A stretch of 11,920 bases of DNA from DASZZY01 sp036260395 (GCA_036260395.1 DASZZY010000145.1:1-11920); one strand, 5' to 3'; shown: positions 1 through 6,576, counted from the first letter of the stretch. A program made the numbers and translations. Notes: a model not told the origin generated them from the sequence alone.

Positions 1-1754
1 GCCCGGAGGAACGCGTCCTCCGGGCCGAGGACCAGGCCGAGAACCCGACGATCCGGCTGGCCGGCGTCCTCCCGGTCTTCGGGCGGACGCCCGACGCCGT
101 GACGAACATGGCCAAGGCCGGGACGCTGATCGCCCGGGCCGGCGAGGTGGTGGCCGGCGGCCTGGCCGAGCTGCCCTCGGGCACGGCCGCCCTGGCGCCG
201 GAGGCCGGGGTCATCCCGCTTCAGCCGTTGCGCAGGCTGGCGCCCTCGCTCGAGGAGGCTCGCGGCCTGCTGGCGGACGCGGCGGCGGTGCTGGTCGCAT
301 CGCCCACCAGGGGCCTGCTCCGCTCCGTGGCCCAGGCCCAGGCCGAGCTGGTGGTCCAGCTCGACCGCGCGGAGCGGGCGATCACCGCGGCGGCCGCCCT
401 GTCGCGCGTGCTGCCCCCGTACCTGGGCGGCGAGGGAACGCGGCGGTACTTCCTGGCGGCCCAGAACCCCGCCGAGCTGCGGGGGACCGGCGGGTTCATC
501 GGCGCCTACGCCATCGTCACCGTGCGGGGCGGGGAGCTGGAGCTCGGCGACTTCCGCCCGATCGACACGCTGCCCGACGTGCCGCCGGGCCGGATCGAGC
601 CGCCGAACCCCGACTACGCGGCCCGCTACGACGCCTTCGGCGGCGCCGGGTTCTGGCGGAACATCAACATGACCGCGGACTTCCCGTCGGCCGCCGTGGC
701 CATCGAGCGGCTGTACGAGGAGGTCCGCGGCGTGCGGCTGGACGGCGCCATGGCCGCCGACCCGATGGCCCTGGCGGCCCTGATGGAGGCCGCGGGCGGC
801 GTGACCGTGCCCGGCACGGACCGGACGCTGGACGCCGAGACCGCGGTGGCGTTCCTCGCCAACGAGGCCTACGCCGTGTTCCCCGACAGCCGCACGAGGA
901 AGTCCATCCTCGGCGACGTGGCGGAGGCCGTCCTCGACCGGTTCCTGGAGGGCGGGTTCCCCGGCGGTCCCGCCGGCGCGGCCCGGGCGCTGGTGGAGGC
1001 CGGCGCCGACGGCCACCTCCTCCTGCACTCCGCGCATCCGCGGGAGCAGGCGGGGTTCGTCCGGGCCGGTGTGGCGGGGGCCCTCGGTGGCGCGGGCGGC
1101 GACTACCTGGCGGTCGTGGCCAACAACGCCGCGGCGAACAAGATCGACTTCTACGCGCGCCGGTCGATCCGGTACGAGGTCCGGCTGGGCGCCGAGGGCT
1201 CGGCGACCGGGGACCTCACCGTGACGCTGGAGAACCCCGCGCCCCGGTCCGGGCCCCCCGCGTACGTGATCGGCCCCTACTCCGACGAGTTCGAGGCCGG
1301 CGAGAACGCCAGCATCCTCGACGTGTACTGCTCGCGCGCCTGCGGGCTGGAGCGGGTGGCCGTCGACGGGAAGACGGCCATCGCCGGCGCCGCCAGCGAG
1401 CTCGGGCACGTCGTGTTCACGAACGAGGTGCGCCTGGAGAGCGGCGCCACCCGGACGCTGGAGTACCGCCGCAGCCTGCCGGCCGCCTGGGAGGGAGACG
1501 ACTCGGCCGGGGTCTACCGGCTGACGTTCCGGGGCCAGCCGACGATCCGCCCCACGCCGCTCCTGGTCGACATCCGGGTCCCCGAGGGGACCGAGATCGT
1601 CCGGGCCTCGCCCAGGATGCAGGTCAGCGGCGGCCGGGCGGTCTGGGAGGGCACCGCCGGGGACCTCATGACGTTCGAGGTCGAGTTCCAGCGGCCGGCC
1701 CTGTCCCGGATGTGGCGGGACGTCGTCCGGTTCCTCAGCCGGCCGGTGGGGTGA
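1..1754 (+). CDS. DUF4012 domain-containing protein, 5' truncated
   Basis: The reading frame is open from the first bases of the window, so the gene starts upstream. The ATG at 99 is internal, because the residues before it continue the family pattern. The family hallmark is clear: a YFLAAQNPAELRGTGGFIG motif about 30 codons after a Leu/Ala-rich helical stretch, then a DFPSAA segment, a LDGAMAADP segment and a RKSILGDVAEAVLDRF segment. The last third is beta-rich and carries the typical ENPAPRSGPPAYVIGPY and ENASILDVY strings. DUF4012 proteins are common in actinobacteria, usually as membrane-anchored extracytoplasmic proteins near surface polysaccharide genes. No enzymatic function is established. 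The membrane anchor expected at the N-terminus is outside the window. The gene ends at a TGA; no convincing U-tract terminator follows. Family assignment is firm, role unknown. Confidence 0.88.
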   Translation, partial: PEERVLRAEDQAENPTIRLAGVLPVFGRTPDAVTNMAKAGTLIARAGEVVAGGLAELPSGTAALAPEAGVIPLQPLRRLAPSLEEARGLLADAAAVLVASPTRGLLRSVAQAQAELVVQLDRAERAITAAAALSRVLPPYLGGEGTRRYFLAAQNPAELRGTGGFIGAYAIVTVRGGELELGDFRPIDTLPDVPPGRIEPPNPDYAARYDAFGGAGFWRNINMTADFPSAAVAIERLYEEVRGVRLDGAMAADPMALAALMEAAGGVTVPGTDRTLDAETAVAFLANEAYAVFPDSRTRKSILGDVAEAVLDRFLEGGFPGGPAGAARALVEAGADGHLLLHSAHPREQAGFVRAGVAGALGGAGGDYLAVVANNAAANKIDFYARRSIRYEVRLGAEGSATGDLTVTLENPAPRSGPPAYVIGPYSDEFEAGENASILDVYCSRACGLERVAVDGKTAIAGAASELGHVVFTNEVRLESGATRTLEYRRSLPAAWEGDDSAGVYRLTFRGQPTIRPTPLLVDIRVPEGTEIVRASPRMQVSGGRAVWEGTAGDLMTFEVEFQRPALSRMWRDVVRFLSRPVG

Positions 1755-1772
1755 GTCCGAGGATCGGCCTAC

Positions 1773-1801
1773 TTGTAACCGGCGCTCGATGTGTTTAGGC
1801 T
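1773..1801 (+). promoter_or_regulatory. Candidate sigma-70-type promoter for the LAVTG surface protein
   Basis: A TTGTAA box (1773-1778) and a TAGGCT box (1796-1801) are separated by 17 nt, matching the primary sigma factor layout (TTGACA / TAnnnT). This is in an otherwise GC-rich spacer between the DUF4012 stop and the next start. Predicted transcription would begin near 1808 and leave a leader of about 55 nt ending in a good ribosome binding site. Inferred from sequence only. Confidence 0.45.
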
Positions 1802-1852
1802 CGTTGAACTGGGGAAGGGGTCGCGGAAGCGTGGTCGCCGTGGCGGCCTGGC

Positions 1853-1859
1853 GGGAGGT
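1853..1859 (+). promoter_or_regulatory. Ribosome binding site that fixes the start at 1864
   Basis: GGGAGGT lies here, and its GGAGG core ends 5 nt before the ATG at 1864. It argues for this start over the in-frame ATG at 1789, which has no such element and would put a charged stretch ahead of the signal peptide. Confidence 0.7.
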
Positions 1860-1863
1860 CGAT

Positions 1864-2358
1864 ATGAGGAAGACCACCGGAGCGATCATCGCGGGACTGG
1901 CGGCCCTGCTGCTGATGGGCCCAGCGAACGCCCAGTACCCACCCGACGAGGAGACCAGCTGCGGCGTCTCCGTCACGGTCGTCCCGCCGGGCGGCTCGCT
2001 GACCGTCTCGTGCGGAGGGTTCCTCCCCGGCAGCCCCTGGACGATCACGTTCTTCTCCCAGCCCGAGGTCCTGGCCTCGGGGACCGTGGGGGCCGACGGC
2101 TCGTTCTCGGCGACCGTGATGATCCCCGGTGACGCGAGCCCCGGCCAGCACACGCTGCGGGTGAGCGGGACGGCCGACGACGGCACCCCGGTCGTGATCG
2201 ACATCCCGATCACCGTGGCGGGGGCCGCGGCGGCACCCGGCCCGCTGGCGGTCACCGGCGACAACCTCAAGGTCGGCCTGCTGATGCTGGCCGGGCTGCT
2301 GGCGGCGGGCACCGCGGTACTGCTGATCGGCCGTCGGCGCGGGCGCGTCACCAGGTAG
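1864..2358 (+). CDS. Small secreted protein with LAVTG cell-wall sorting signal
   Basis: Encodes 164 residues. Residues 1-23 form a classical signal peptide: positively charged MRK, a hydrophobic core, and an ANA cleavage site before Q24. Residues about 33-122 look like one beta-sandwich (Ig-like) domain, with alternating hydrophobic residues, a PPGGSLTVSCGGF segment and two cysteines (C33, C50) that could pair. A short Ala/Pro linker leads to LAVTG (residues 128-132), then a hydrophobic helix and an Arg-rich tail (GRRRGR). This is the three-part sorting signal recognised by sortases; the LAxTG form is typical of class E sortase substrates in high-GC actinobacteria. The mature protein would be only about 100 residues, unusually small for a wall-anchored protein. 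No sortase is in the window. If it is not sorted, the tail would simply anchor it in the membrane. Specific function unknown. Confidence 0.85.
   Translation: MRKTTGAIIAGLAALLLMGPANAQYPPDEETSCGVSVTVVPPGGSLTVSCGGFLPGSPWTITFFSQPEVLASGTVGADGSFSATVMIPGDASPGQHTLRVSGTADDGTPVVIDIPITVAGAAAAPGPLAVTGDNLKVGLLMLAGLLAAGTAVLLIGRRRGRVTR
2245..2259 (+). other. LAVTG sortase recognition motif (coding)
   Basis: These codons encode Leu-Ala-Val-Thr-Gly, 32 residues before the C-terminus. A hydrophobic segment and a basic tail follow, as required for a sortase substrate. Cleavage would be expected between Thr and Gly. Confidence 0.75.
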
Positions 2359-2462
2359 CGGCCGGGCGTCCGAGCTCGACGTCTCTCGCCCGCGACGAAC
2401 GGGGCTATCCGGGCGATCCGGCCACTCGCCCAGCGCGTTTTCTCAGGGAGCCGCTTGCCCTG

Positions 2463-2468
2463 TAGGAT
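2463..2468 (+). promoter_or_regulatory. Candidate -10 box for a leaderless glmS transcript
   Basis: TAGGAT (TAnnnT type) ends 9 nt before the glmS ATG at 2478. A T-rich stretch around 2438-2444 is the only nearby -35 candidate and is weak. No Shine-Dalgarno sequence lies in front of the ATG. With initiation 7-10 nt after the -10 box, the mRNA would begin at or within about 3 nt of the start codon. Inferred from sequence. Confidence 0.5.
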
Positions 2469-2477
2469 GAGCCCCTC

Positions 2478-4307
2478 ATGTGCGGGATCGTCGGCTACGT
2501 GGGGCCCGAGGAGGCCCTCCCGATCATCCTCGACGGCCTGTCGCGCCTCGAGTACCGGGGGTATGACTCCGCCGGCGTCGCGGTCCTGAACGGCGAGATC
2601 GAGGTCGCCAAGCGGGCCGGGAAGCTCGGCGTCCTCCAGAAGGACGTGGCCGAGAACGGCGCGCCGCAGGGCCGGATGGGGATGGGGCATACGCGGTGGG
2701 CGACGCACGGCGCCCCCACCGACCGCAACGCCCACCCGCACCTCGACTGCGCGGGCCGGATCGCCGTGATCCACAACGGGATCATCGAGAACTGGGCCGA
2801 GCTCCGGACCCGGCTCCAGGACGCCAACCACGTGTTCACCTCCGACACCGACACCGAGGTCGTGGCCCACCTCGTGGAGGAGCAGGTCGCCGAGGGGCGG
2901 GACCTGCCGTCCGCGGTCCGCGGGGCGGTGGCCCAGCTCGAGGGGGCCTACGCCCTCGTGGTGCTCTCGGCCGACCACCCCGACGTGCTGGTCGGGGTCC
3001 GGCTCTCCTCGCCGATGGTCGTGGGGCTGGGGACCGGCGAGAACCTGCTGGCCTCCGACGCGCCCGCGGTACTGCCCCGGACCCGGCGGATCGTGCCGCT
3101 CGCCGACGGGCAGATGGTCGAGCTGCGGGCCGGCGGCGTGCGGATCACCGACCTCCAGGGCAACGAGGTGGACGTTCAGCCGCTGGAGATCGACTGGGAC
3201 GTCCGCCGGGCGGAGAAGGGCGGCTTCGACGACTTCATGCTGAAGGAGATCCACGAGCAGCCCCAGGCCGTCCGGGACACGCTCCGGGGACGGGTCCGGG
3301 GCGGCGTGCACCGCCTCGACGAGCTCCGGATGAGCGAGGAGGCCATCAAGGCGGTGGACAAGGTCTTCGTGGTGGCGTGCGGGACGGCGTACCACGCCGG
3401 GCTGGTGGCCAAGTACGCCATCGAGCACTGGACCCGCCTGCCGGTGGAGATCGACATCGCCAGCGAGTTCCGGTACCGCGATCCGGTCCTCGACCAGGGC
3501 ACGCTGACGATCGCCGTGTCCCAGTCGGGGGAGACCATCGACACGCTGGAGGCCCTCCGCCACGCCAAGGCCCAGCGGTCGTGGGTCCTGGCCATCACGA
3601 ACACGGTCGGGTCGTCGGTGGCCCGCGAGGCCGACGCGGTGATGTACACCCACGCCGGCCCGGAGATCGGCGTGGCGGCCACGAAGACCTTCGCCACCCA
3701 GATGGCCGCGCTGCACCTGCTGGCGCTGTACCTGGCCCAGGTCCGGGGCAGCATGTTCCCGGAGGAGATCGGCCACGCCGTGGACCGGATGCTCGAGCTG
3801 CCGGGGAAGATCCGGGCCGCGCTCCGGCTCGACGCCCAGGTCCGGGAGCTCGCCGAGCGGTTCCAAGAGGCCCACGACGTGCTGTTCATCGGCCGCCACA
3901 CCGGCTACCCGGCGGCGCTGGAGGGGGCCCTCAAGCTGAAGGAGATCTCGTACATCCACGCGGAGGGCTACGCGGCCGGCGAGCTGAAGCACGGTCCGAT
4001 CGCGCTGATCGAGCCGGGGATCCCGGTGGTGGCGGTGGCCACCGAGTGCCACGTCTACCCGAAGATGCTCTCGAACATCCAGGAGGTGAAGGCCCGCGGC
4101 GCCGAGGTGATCGCCGTGGCCACCGAGGGTGACCGCGAGATCGCCGGCCTGGCCGACCACGTGCTCTACGTGCCGCGGACGCCGGAGCTGCTCTCGCCGA
4201 TCGTGGAGTCGGTGCCGCTCCAGCTGTTCGCGTACCACATCGCCAAGCTCCGGGGTTGCGACGTCGACCAGCCGAGGAACCTGGCGAAGTCCGTCACGGT
4301 CGAGTAG
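2478..4307 (+). CDS. glmS: Glutamine--fructose-6-phosphate aminotransferase (isomerizing)
   Basis: GlmS makes glucosamine-6-phosphate from fructose-6-phosphate and glutamine, the first committed step to UDP-GlcNAc and hence peptidoglycan. The 609-residue length matches the usual family length. The N-terminal class II glutaminase domain (about residues 2-220) begins MCGIVGYVG, with Cys2 as the nucleophile exposed after Met removal, and has the GHTRWATHG and HNGIIENW motifs. Two SIS sugar-isomerase domains follow: the first (about 290-420) contains ACGTAYHAG and SQSGETIDTL, the second (about 460-595) contains the GELKHGPIAL loop. The C-terminus ends LAKSVTVE, with the conserved lysine that handles the sugar. 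The start is unambiguous because Cys must be residue 2. It probably forms an operon with acpS, which starts 7 nt after its stop. No glmS ribozyme-like leader is present; the upstream gap is only 119 nt. Confidence 0.98.
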   Translation: MCGIVGYVGPEEALPIILDGLSRLEYRGYDSAGVAVLNGEIEVAKRAGKLGVLQKDVAENGAPQGRMGMGHTRWATHGAPTDRNAHPHLDCAGRIAVIHNGIIENWAELRTRLQDANHVFTSDTDTEVVAHLVEEQVAEGRDLPSAVRGAVAQLEGAYALVVLSADHPDVLVGVRLSSPMVVGLGTGENLLASDAPAVLPRTRRIVPLADGQMVELRAGGVRITDLQGNEVDVQPLEIDWDVRRAEKGGFDDFMLKEIHEQPQAVRDTLRGRVRGGVHRLDELRMSEEAIKAVDKVFVVACGTAYHAGLVAKYAIEHWTRLPVEIDIASEFRYRDPVLDQGTLTIAVSQSGETIDTLEALRHAKAQRSWVLAITNTVGSSVAREADAVMYTHAGPEIGVAATKTFATQMAALHLLALYLAQVRGSMFPEEIGHAVDRMLELPGKIRAALRLDAQVRELAERFQEAHDVLFIGRHTGYPAALEGALKLKEISYIHAEGYAAGELKHGPIALIEPGIPVVAVATECHVYPKMLSNIQEVKARGAEVIAVATEGDREIAGLADHVLYVPRTPELLSPIVESVPLQLFAYHIAKLRGCDVDQPRNLAKSVTVE

Positions 4308-4314
4308 GGGTCCG

Positions 4315-4689
4315 ATGCGGATCGTCGGCATCGGGGTCGACGTGGTGGAGGTCGACCGGGTGAAGGGCCTCCTGGAGCGACATCCCCGCTTCCGTGACCG
4401 GGTGTTCACGCCGGAGGAGATCGCGTATTGCGAGCGCAAGTACACGCCCGCCGAGTGCTACGCGGCCCGGTGGGCGGCGCGGGAGGCGTGCATCAAGGCC
4501 CTCGGAGGGATCCGGGGCGTTCGGTGGCGCGACATCCGGGTGGAGCGCGCGCCGTCGGGGGCGCCTGCCCTGGCGCTGGCCGGGGCGGCGCGGGAGCGGG
4601 CCGAGGCGGTGGGCGCGTCCGAGGTGCTCGTGTCGCTGGGGCACGAGCGCTCGGTGGCCACGGCGTTCTGCGTCGCGGTCGGCCCGTAA
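4315..4689 (+). CDS. acpS: Holo-[acyl-carrier-protein] synthase
   Basis: AcpS transfers the 4'-phosphopantetheine arm of CoA to a serine of acyl carrier protein, activating fatty acid synthesis in the cytoplasm. The 124-residue product has the two family signatures: GIGVDVVEVDR at residues 5-15, with the magnesium-binding Asp9, and the helix ARWAAREACIKALGG around 51-65, with the metal-binding Glu57 and catalytic-region Lys61. The usual Lys before that Glu is Arg here, a conservative change. The ATG start places the Asp at the expected distance from the N-terminus; a longer in-frame extension into glmS lacks any family similarity. The gene lies 7 nt behind the glmS stop, with a weak GGGG ahead of it, so translation is probably coupled to glmS. 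A strong hairpin follows the stop. Confidence 0.95.
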   Translation: MRIVGIGVDVVEVDRVKGLLERHPRFRDRVFTPEEIAYCERKYTPAECYAARWAAREACIKALGGIRGVRWRDIRVERAPSGAPALALAGAARERAEAVGASEVLVSLGHERSVATAFCVAVGP

Positions 4690-4690
4690 G

Positions 4691-4747
4691 GCCCGCGGGC
4701 CGCGGCCAACAACCCCTTCGGGAGCGTGGTTCCCGGCCGCGGCGGGC
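4691..4747 (+). terminator. Large GC-rich hairpin ending the glmS-acpS unit
   Basis: The left arm is GCCCG (4691-4695) plus CCGCGGCC (4700-4707). It pairs with GGCCGCGG (4735-4742) plus CGGGC (4743-4747), giving 13 base pairs with a 4-nt bulge (4696-4699). The loop holds a small CCC-TTC-GGG hairpin. It begins 1 nt after the acpS stop. There is no U-tract, as is common for terminators of high-GC actinobacteria. Confidence 0.65.
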
Positions 4748-4773
4748 TCCCTACGGGATGCTCGGATTTCTAT

Positions 4774-4820
4774 AACCGAAATGCTATAGCCGCTTTGTCC
4801 GTATATCGAAGACGCTATAG
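4774..4820. repeat. Short direct repeat with CTATAG core in an AT-rich patch
   Basis: CGAAATGCTATAG (4777-4789) and CGAAGACGCTATAG (4807-4820) are near copies differing by one insertion and a substitution, with cores 31 nt apart (about three helical turns). A third partial copy, CTATAA, begins at 4770. The patch from about 4765 to 4825 is the most AT-rich stretch in the window. It could be a protein-binding site, a remnant of a mobile element or chance; no promoter with good spacing was found in it. Confidence 0.35.
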
Positions 4821-4869
4821 AACTCGCAGCTTCCCGCAGAGGGATGGTCACGGGGGCTACCCGCCCGCC

Positions 4870-4896
4870 GGCCGCTCCCGCTCGTCCGGGAGGGCC
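4870..4896 (-). terminator. Hairpin 3' of the small membrane protein genes
   Basis: GGCC (4870-4873) plus CTCCCG (4875-4880) pair with CGGGAG (4887-4892) plus GGCC (4893-4896), with a single bulged G and a 6-nt loop. On the minus strand it starts 3 nt after the stop codon at 4900. It lacks a U-tract. Its position facing the acpS hairpin fits two convergent transcription units. Confidence 0.5.
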
Positions 4897-4899
4897 CGC

Positions 4900-5139
4900 T
4901 CAGGCGGCCCGGTGGCGGGAGCGCGTGTGGTGGATGACTACCGCGGCAGCCAAGAGCTGACCAAAAAAACCAGCGACGGAGAGGCCGACGCCAAGGTAGA
5001 GCAGCCCCCTTACATAGTTGGCCACGAGCGCTCCGCCGAGAAGCGGCACCCACGCCAGCACGATGAGCAGTCTCGCCCGATCCACACGACCACCTTCACG
5101 ATCCAGCGTATCTCTATGACTGAATTCCTGCTCGGTCAT
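4900..5139 (-). CDS. Small two-helix membrane protein, unrecognised
   Basis: Encodes 79 residues from the ATG at 5139. The first 20 or so residues are polar and charged (MTEQEFSHRDTLDREGG). Two hydrophobic segments follow, at about residues 24-43 and 47-70, the second Gly/Leu/Val-rich, and the protein ends in a basic tail (HTRSRHRAA). This arrangement is hard to obtain from noncoding DNA. An in-frame GTG at 5154 overlaps the previous gene's stop as GTGA and would add five residues; the same GTGA overlap joins two enzyme genes in this window, so that start is a real alternative. No strong Shine-Dalgarno favours either. Codon choice (AGA, AGT, TAT, TTT, GGT) differs from the strongly GC-ending neighbours, suggesting a younger or transferred gene. 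I do not recognise a family. A hairpin follows the stop. Confidence 0.6.
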   Translation of the reverse strand: MTEQEFSHRDTLDREGGRVDRARLLIVLAWVPLLGGALVANYVRGLLYLGVGLSVAGFFGQLLAAAVVIHHTRSRHRAA

Positions 5140-5150
5140 CTTCGCTCGGC

Positions 5151-5402
5151 TCACGGTCGATCCCCGCAGCCGAGGGCGTAGCCGCCGATCACGCCGCCGA
5201 CAAGTCCCAGGATGCCCACCGCCGCCAGCCACGCGAGCTGCGCCATCCGCGATGGCCCGAGTACCTCTAGCTGTACCAGCCGATCGAGAAGCGGTACCGC
5301 GGCGCTCGACAGGCCGATTCCGCTCACGAGGGCTGTGGCGACGATGGCGACGCCGCATCTGACGCGGTGTCGGAGGCGCGCTCGCTTTGGCTCAGAGGGC
5401 AC
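5151..5402 (-). CDS. Small two-helix membrane protein, unrecognised
   Basis: Encodes 83 residues from a GTG at 5402. A basic N-terminus (KRARLRHRVR) precedes a hydrophobic segment at about residues 16-37. A short polar loop containing LDRLVQLEVLGPSR follows, then a second long hydrophobic Gly-rich segment at about 55-78 ending in CGDRP. Both ends would lie on the cytoplasmic side by the positive-inside rule. No ribosome binding site precedes the GTG, but a TACCCT box lies 6 nt upstream, compatible with a leaderless mRNA; read-through from the enzyme gene 61 nt upstream is also possible. It overlaps or nearly abuts the 79-residue gene behind it, and both have the same size and topology, so they may form a heteromeric membrane pair. 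No family recognised; function unknown. Confidence 0.58.
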   Translation of the reverse strand: MPSEPKRARLRHRVRCGVAIVATALVSGIGLSSAAVPLLDRLVQLEVLGPSRMAQLAWLAAVGILGLVGGVIGGYALGCGDRP

Positions 5403-5408
5403 GGCGGG

Positions 5409-5414
5409 AGGGTA
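5409..5414 (-). promoter_or_regulatory. Candidate -10 box for the small membrane gene pair
   Basis: On the minus strand TACCCT (TAnnnT type) ends 6 nt before the GTG at 5402, the layout of a leaderless transcript and similar to that before glmS. No clear -35 box is visible, so this is tentative. Confidence 0.3.
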
Positions 5415-5463
5415 GCGGTGGGTGACGACATGCTCGGCGAAGGAGGTAGGGAGTGGGCGCTGT

Positions 5464-6576
5464 TCAGCCGCCGGGACGGATCGTGGTCCGCTCGACCGTC
5501 ACCTCTCGGAGCACGTCGGGGATCGGGTCCACGCCGATCCCCGGGCCGCGGGGGACCGCCATCGTCCCGTCCGCGTCGACGACGAACGGCTCTGTCACGT
5601 CGCGCTCGAAGTACCGGTCCGACGCGCTGGTATCCCCCGGGAGCGTGAACCCCGGGAGGCTGGCCAGCGCCAGGTTCGTCGCTCGCCCGATCCCCGTCTC
5701 CAGCATCCCGCCGCACCACAGCGGGACACCGGCCTGCCGGGCCTCGCGGTGGATCGCCAGCGCATCTCCCAGACCGCCCACCCGGCCGAGCTTCACGTTG
5801 ATCACCCGGCACGCTCCCAGCTCGATGGCCTCCGCCGCCACGACGGCGGACGTGATCGTCTCGTCCAGGCAGATGGGCGTGCGCATCATGCGCTGGAGCT
5901 CGGCGTGACCCAGGAGCCGGTCCTCGGCCAGGGGCTGCTCGAGGTACTCGAGGCCGAACGCGTCCAACGGGGACAGCGCCCCCGCGTCCTCGAGGGTGTA
6001 CGCCGCATTGGCGTCGGCGGTGAGCGGCGTGTCGGGCAGGGCCTCGCGGACCGCCCGGACCACCTCCACGTCCCGCCCGGGCTCGATCTTCAGCTTGATC
6101 CGCCGGTACCCAGCGCCGGCGAACCGGACCGCGAGCTCCACCAGCGCCTCGACGTCGTCCTCGATCCCCAGCGAGACGCCGCACGGCACGCGGTCCCGCA
6201 TCCCGCCCAGGTGGTCCGCCAGGCGCGTCCCCGACCGGCGCAGCTCGAGGTCCAGCAGCGACACCTCCAGGGCCGCGCGGGCCATCCGGCTCCCGCTGAG
6301 CACGAGCGGCGTCCCGGCCAGGGTCGCCGGGACCAGGTGGTCGCGGAGGGCAACCCACGCCAGGTCGTTCCACTCGCCGTCGTGGTACGAGCGCCGGTCG
6401 GCCACGCATTCGCCCCAGCCCTCCACCCCGTCGGCGCCGACGGAGCGCACCAGGATCGCCTCGCGCTCGGGCTGAATCCCGAACGAGGTCCGGAACGGGC
6501 GCACCAGCGGGAGCCGGACCCGCAGGAGCTCGACGGCCGCGAGGGGCGCGGCCTCCGCCGCGGTGCCGCCGCTCAC
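5464..6576 (-). CDS. N-succinylamino acid racemase / o-succinylbenzoate synthase family enzyme
   Basis: Enolase-superfamily enzyme of 370 residues, the usual NSAR/OSBS length. The N-terminal capping domain (1-125) is followed by the barrel with all catalytic elements: the KLK motif (Lys161, Lys163), metal ligands Asp188, Glu213 (LEQPL) and Asp238 (CLDET), and the opposing base Lys262 in NVKLGRVGG. The CGGMLETGIGRATNLALASL and FTLPGDTSAS segments are typical of this subfamily. Arg265, three residues after the base, matches the second-shell Arg associated with racemase specificity. Family members racemise N-succinyl amino acids, make o-succinylbenzoate for menaquinone, or both. No other men gene is seen, and the gene overlaps a GNAT gene (GTGA) in a run with an M20 hydrolase, so racemase activity is favoured; menC remains possible. 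GGAG sits 6 nt before the GTG start. Confidence 0.92.
   Translation of the reverse strand: MSGGTAAEAAPLAAVELLRVRLPLVRPFRTSFGIQPEREAILVRSVGADGVEGWGECVADRRSYHDGEWNDLAWVALRDHLVPATLAGTPLVLSGSRMARAALEVSLLDLELRRSGTRLADHLGGMRDRVPCGVSLGIEDDVEALVELAVRFAGAGYRRIKLKIEPGRDVEVVRAVREALPDTPLTADANAAYTLEDAGALSPLDAFGLEYLEQPLAEDRLLGHAELQRMMRTPICLDETITSAVVAAEAIELGACRVINVKLGRVGGLGDALAIHREARQAGVPLWCGGMLETGIGRATNLALASLPGFTLPGDTSASDRYFERDVTEPFVVDADGTMAVPRGPGIGVDPIPDVLREVTVERTTIRPGG

Noticed and set aside
1789..1863. Longer start (ATG at 1789) for the LAVTG protein
   Set aside because: It would overlap the predicted -10 box and put 25 mostly polar residues before a perfectly placed signal peptide; the good ribosome binding site serves 1864.
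2364..2391. Terminator after the LAVTG gene (GGGCG...CGCCC around a CGAGCTCG palindrome)
   Set aside because: The stem has only 5 bp with a long loop and no U-tract; such matches are expected by chance at this GC content.
2359..2477. glmS ribozyme or riboswitch upstream of glmS
   Set aside because: The gap is only 119 nt, shows no recognisable ribozyme core, and the -10 box next to the ATG leaves no leader.
4784..5053. 89-codon minus-strand frame over the AT-rich patch
   Set aside because: It overlaps the better-supported 79-codon membrane gene in another frame and is Ser/Arg/Pro-rich without structure.
5324..5431. Minus-strand mini-ORF from the ATG at 5431 (35 codons, Ser/Pro-rich)
   Set aside because: It overlaps the 83-codon membrane protein gene in another frame, has no ribosome binding site and is low complexity.
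5453..5908. Plus-strand frame preceded by a perfect AAGGAGGT at 5440-5447 and a GTG at 5453
   Set aside because: The Shine-Dalgarno match is exact, but the frame is wholly antisense to the NSAR gene, Ser/Arg/Pro-rich and without domain features; an 8-base match can arise by chance.
5464..6576. Firm naming of the enolase-superfamily gene as menC
   Set aside because: NSAR and OSBS activities cannot be separated by sequence alone, and the neighbours point to amino acid rather than menaquinone metabolism.
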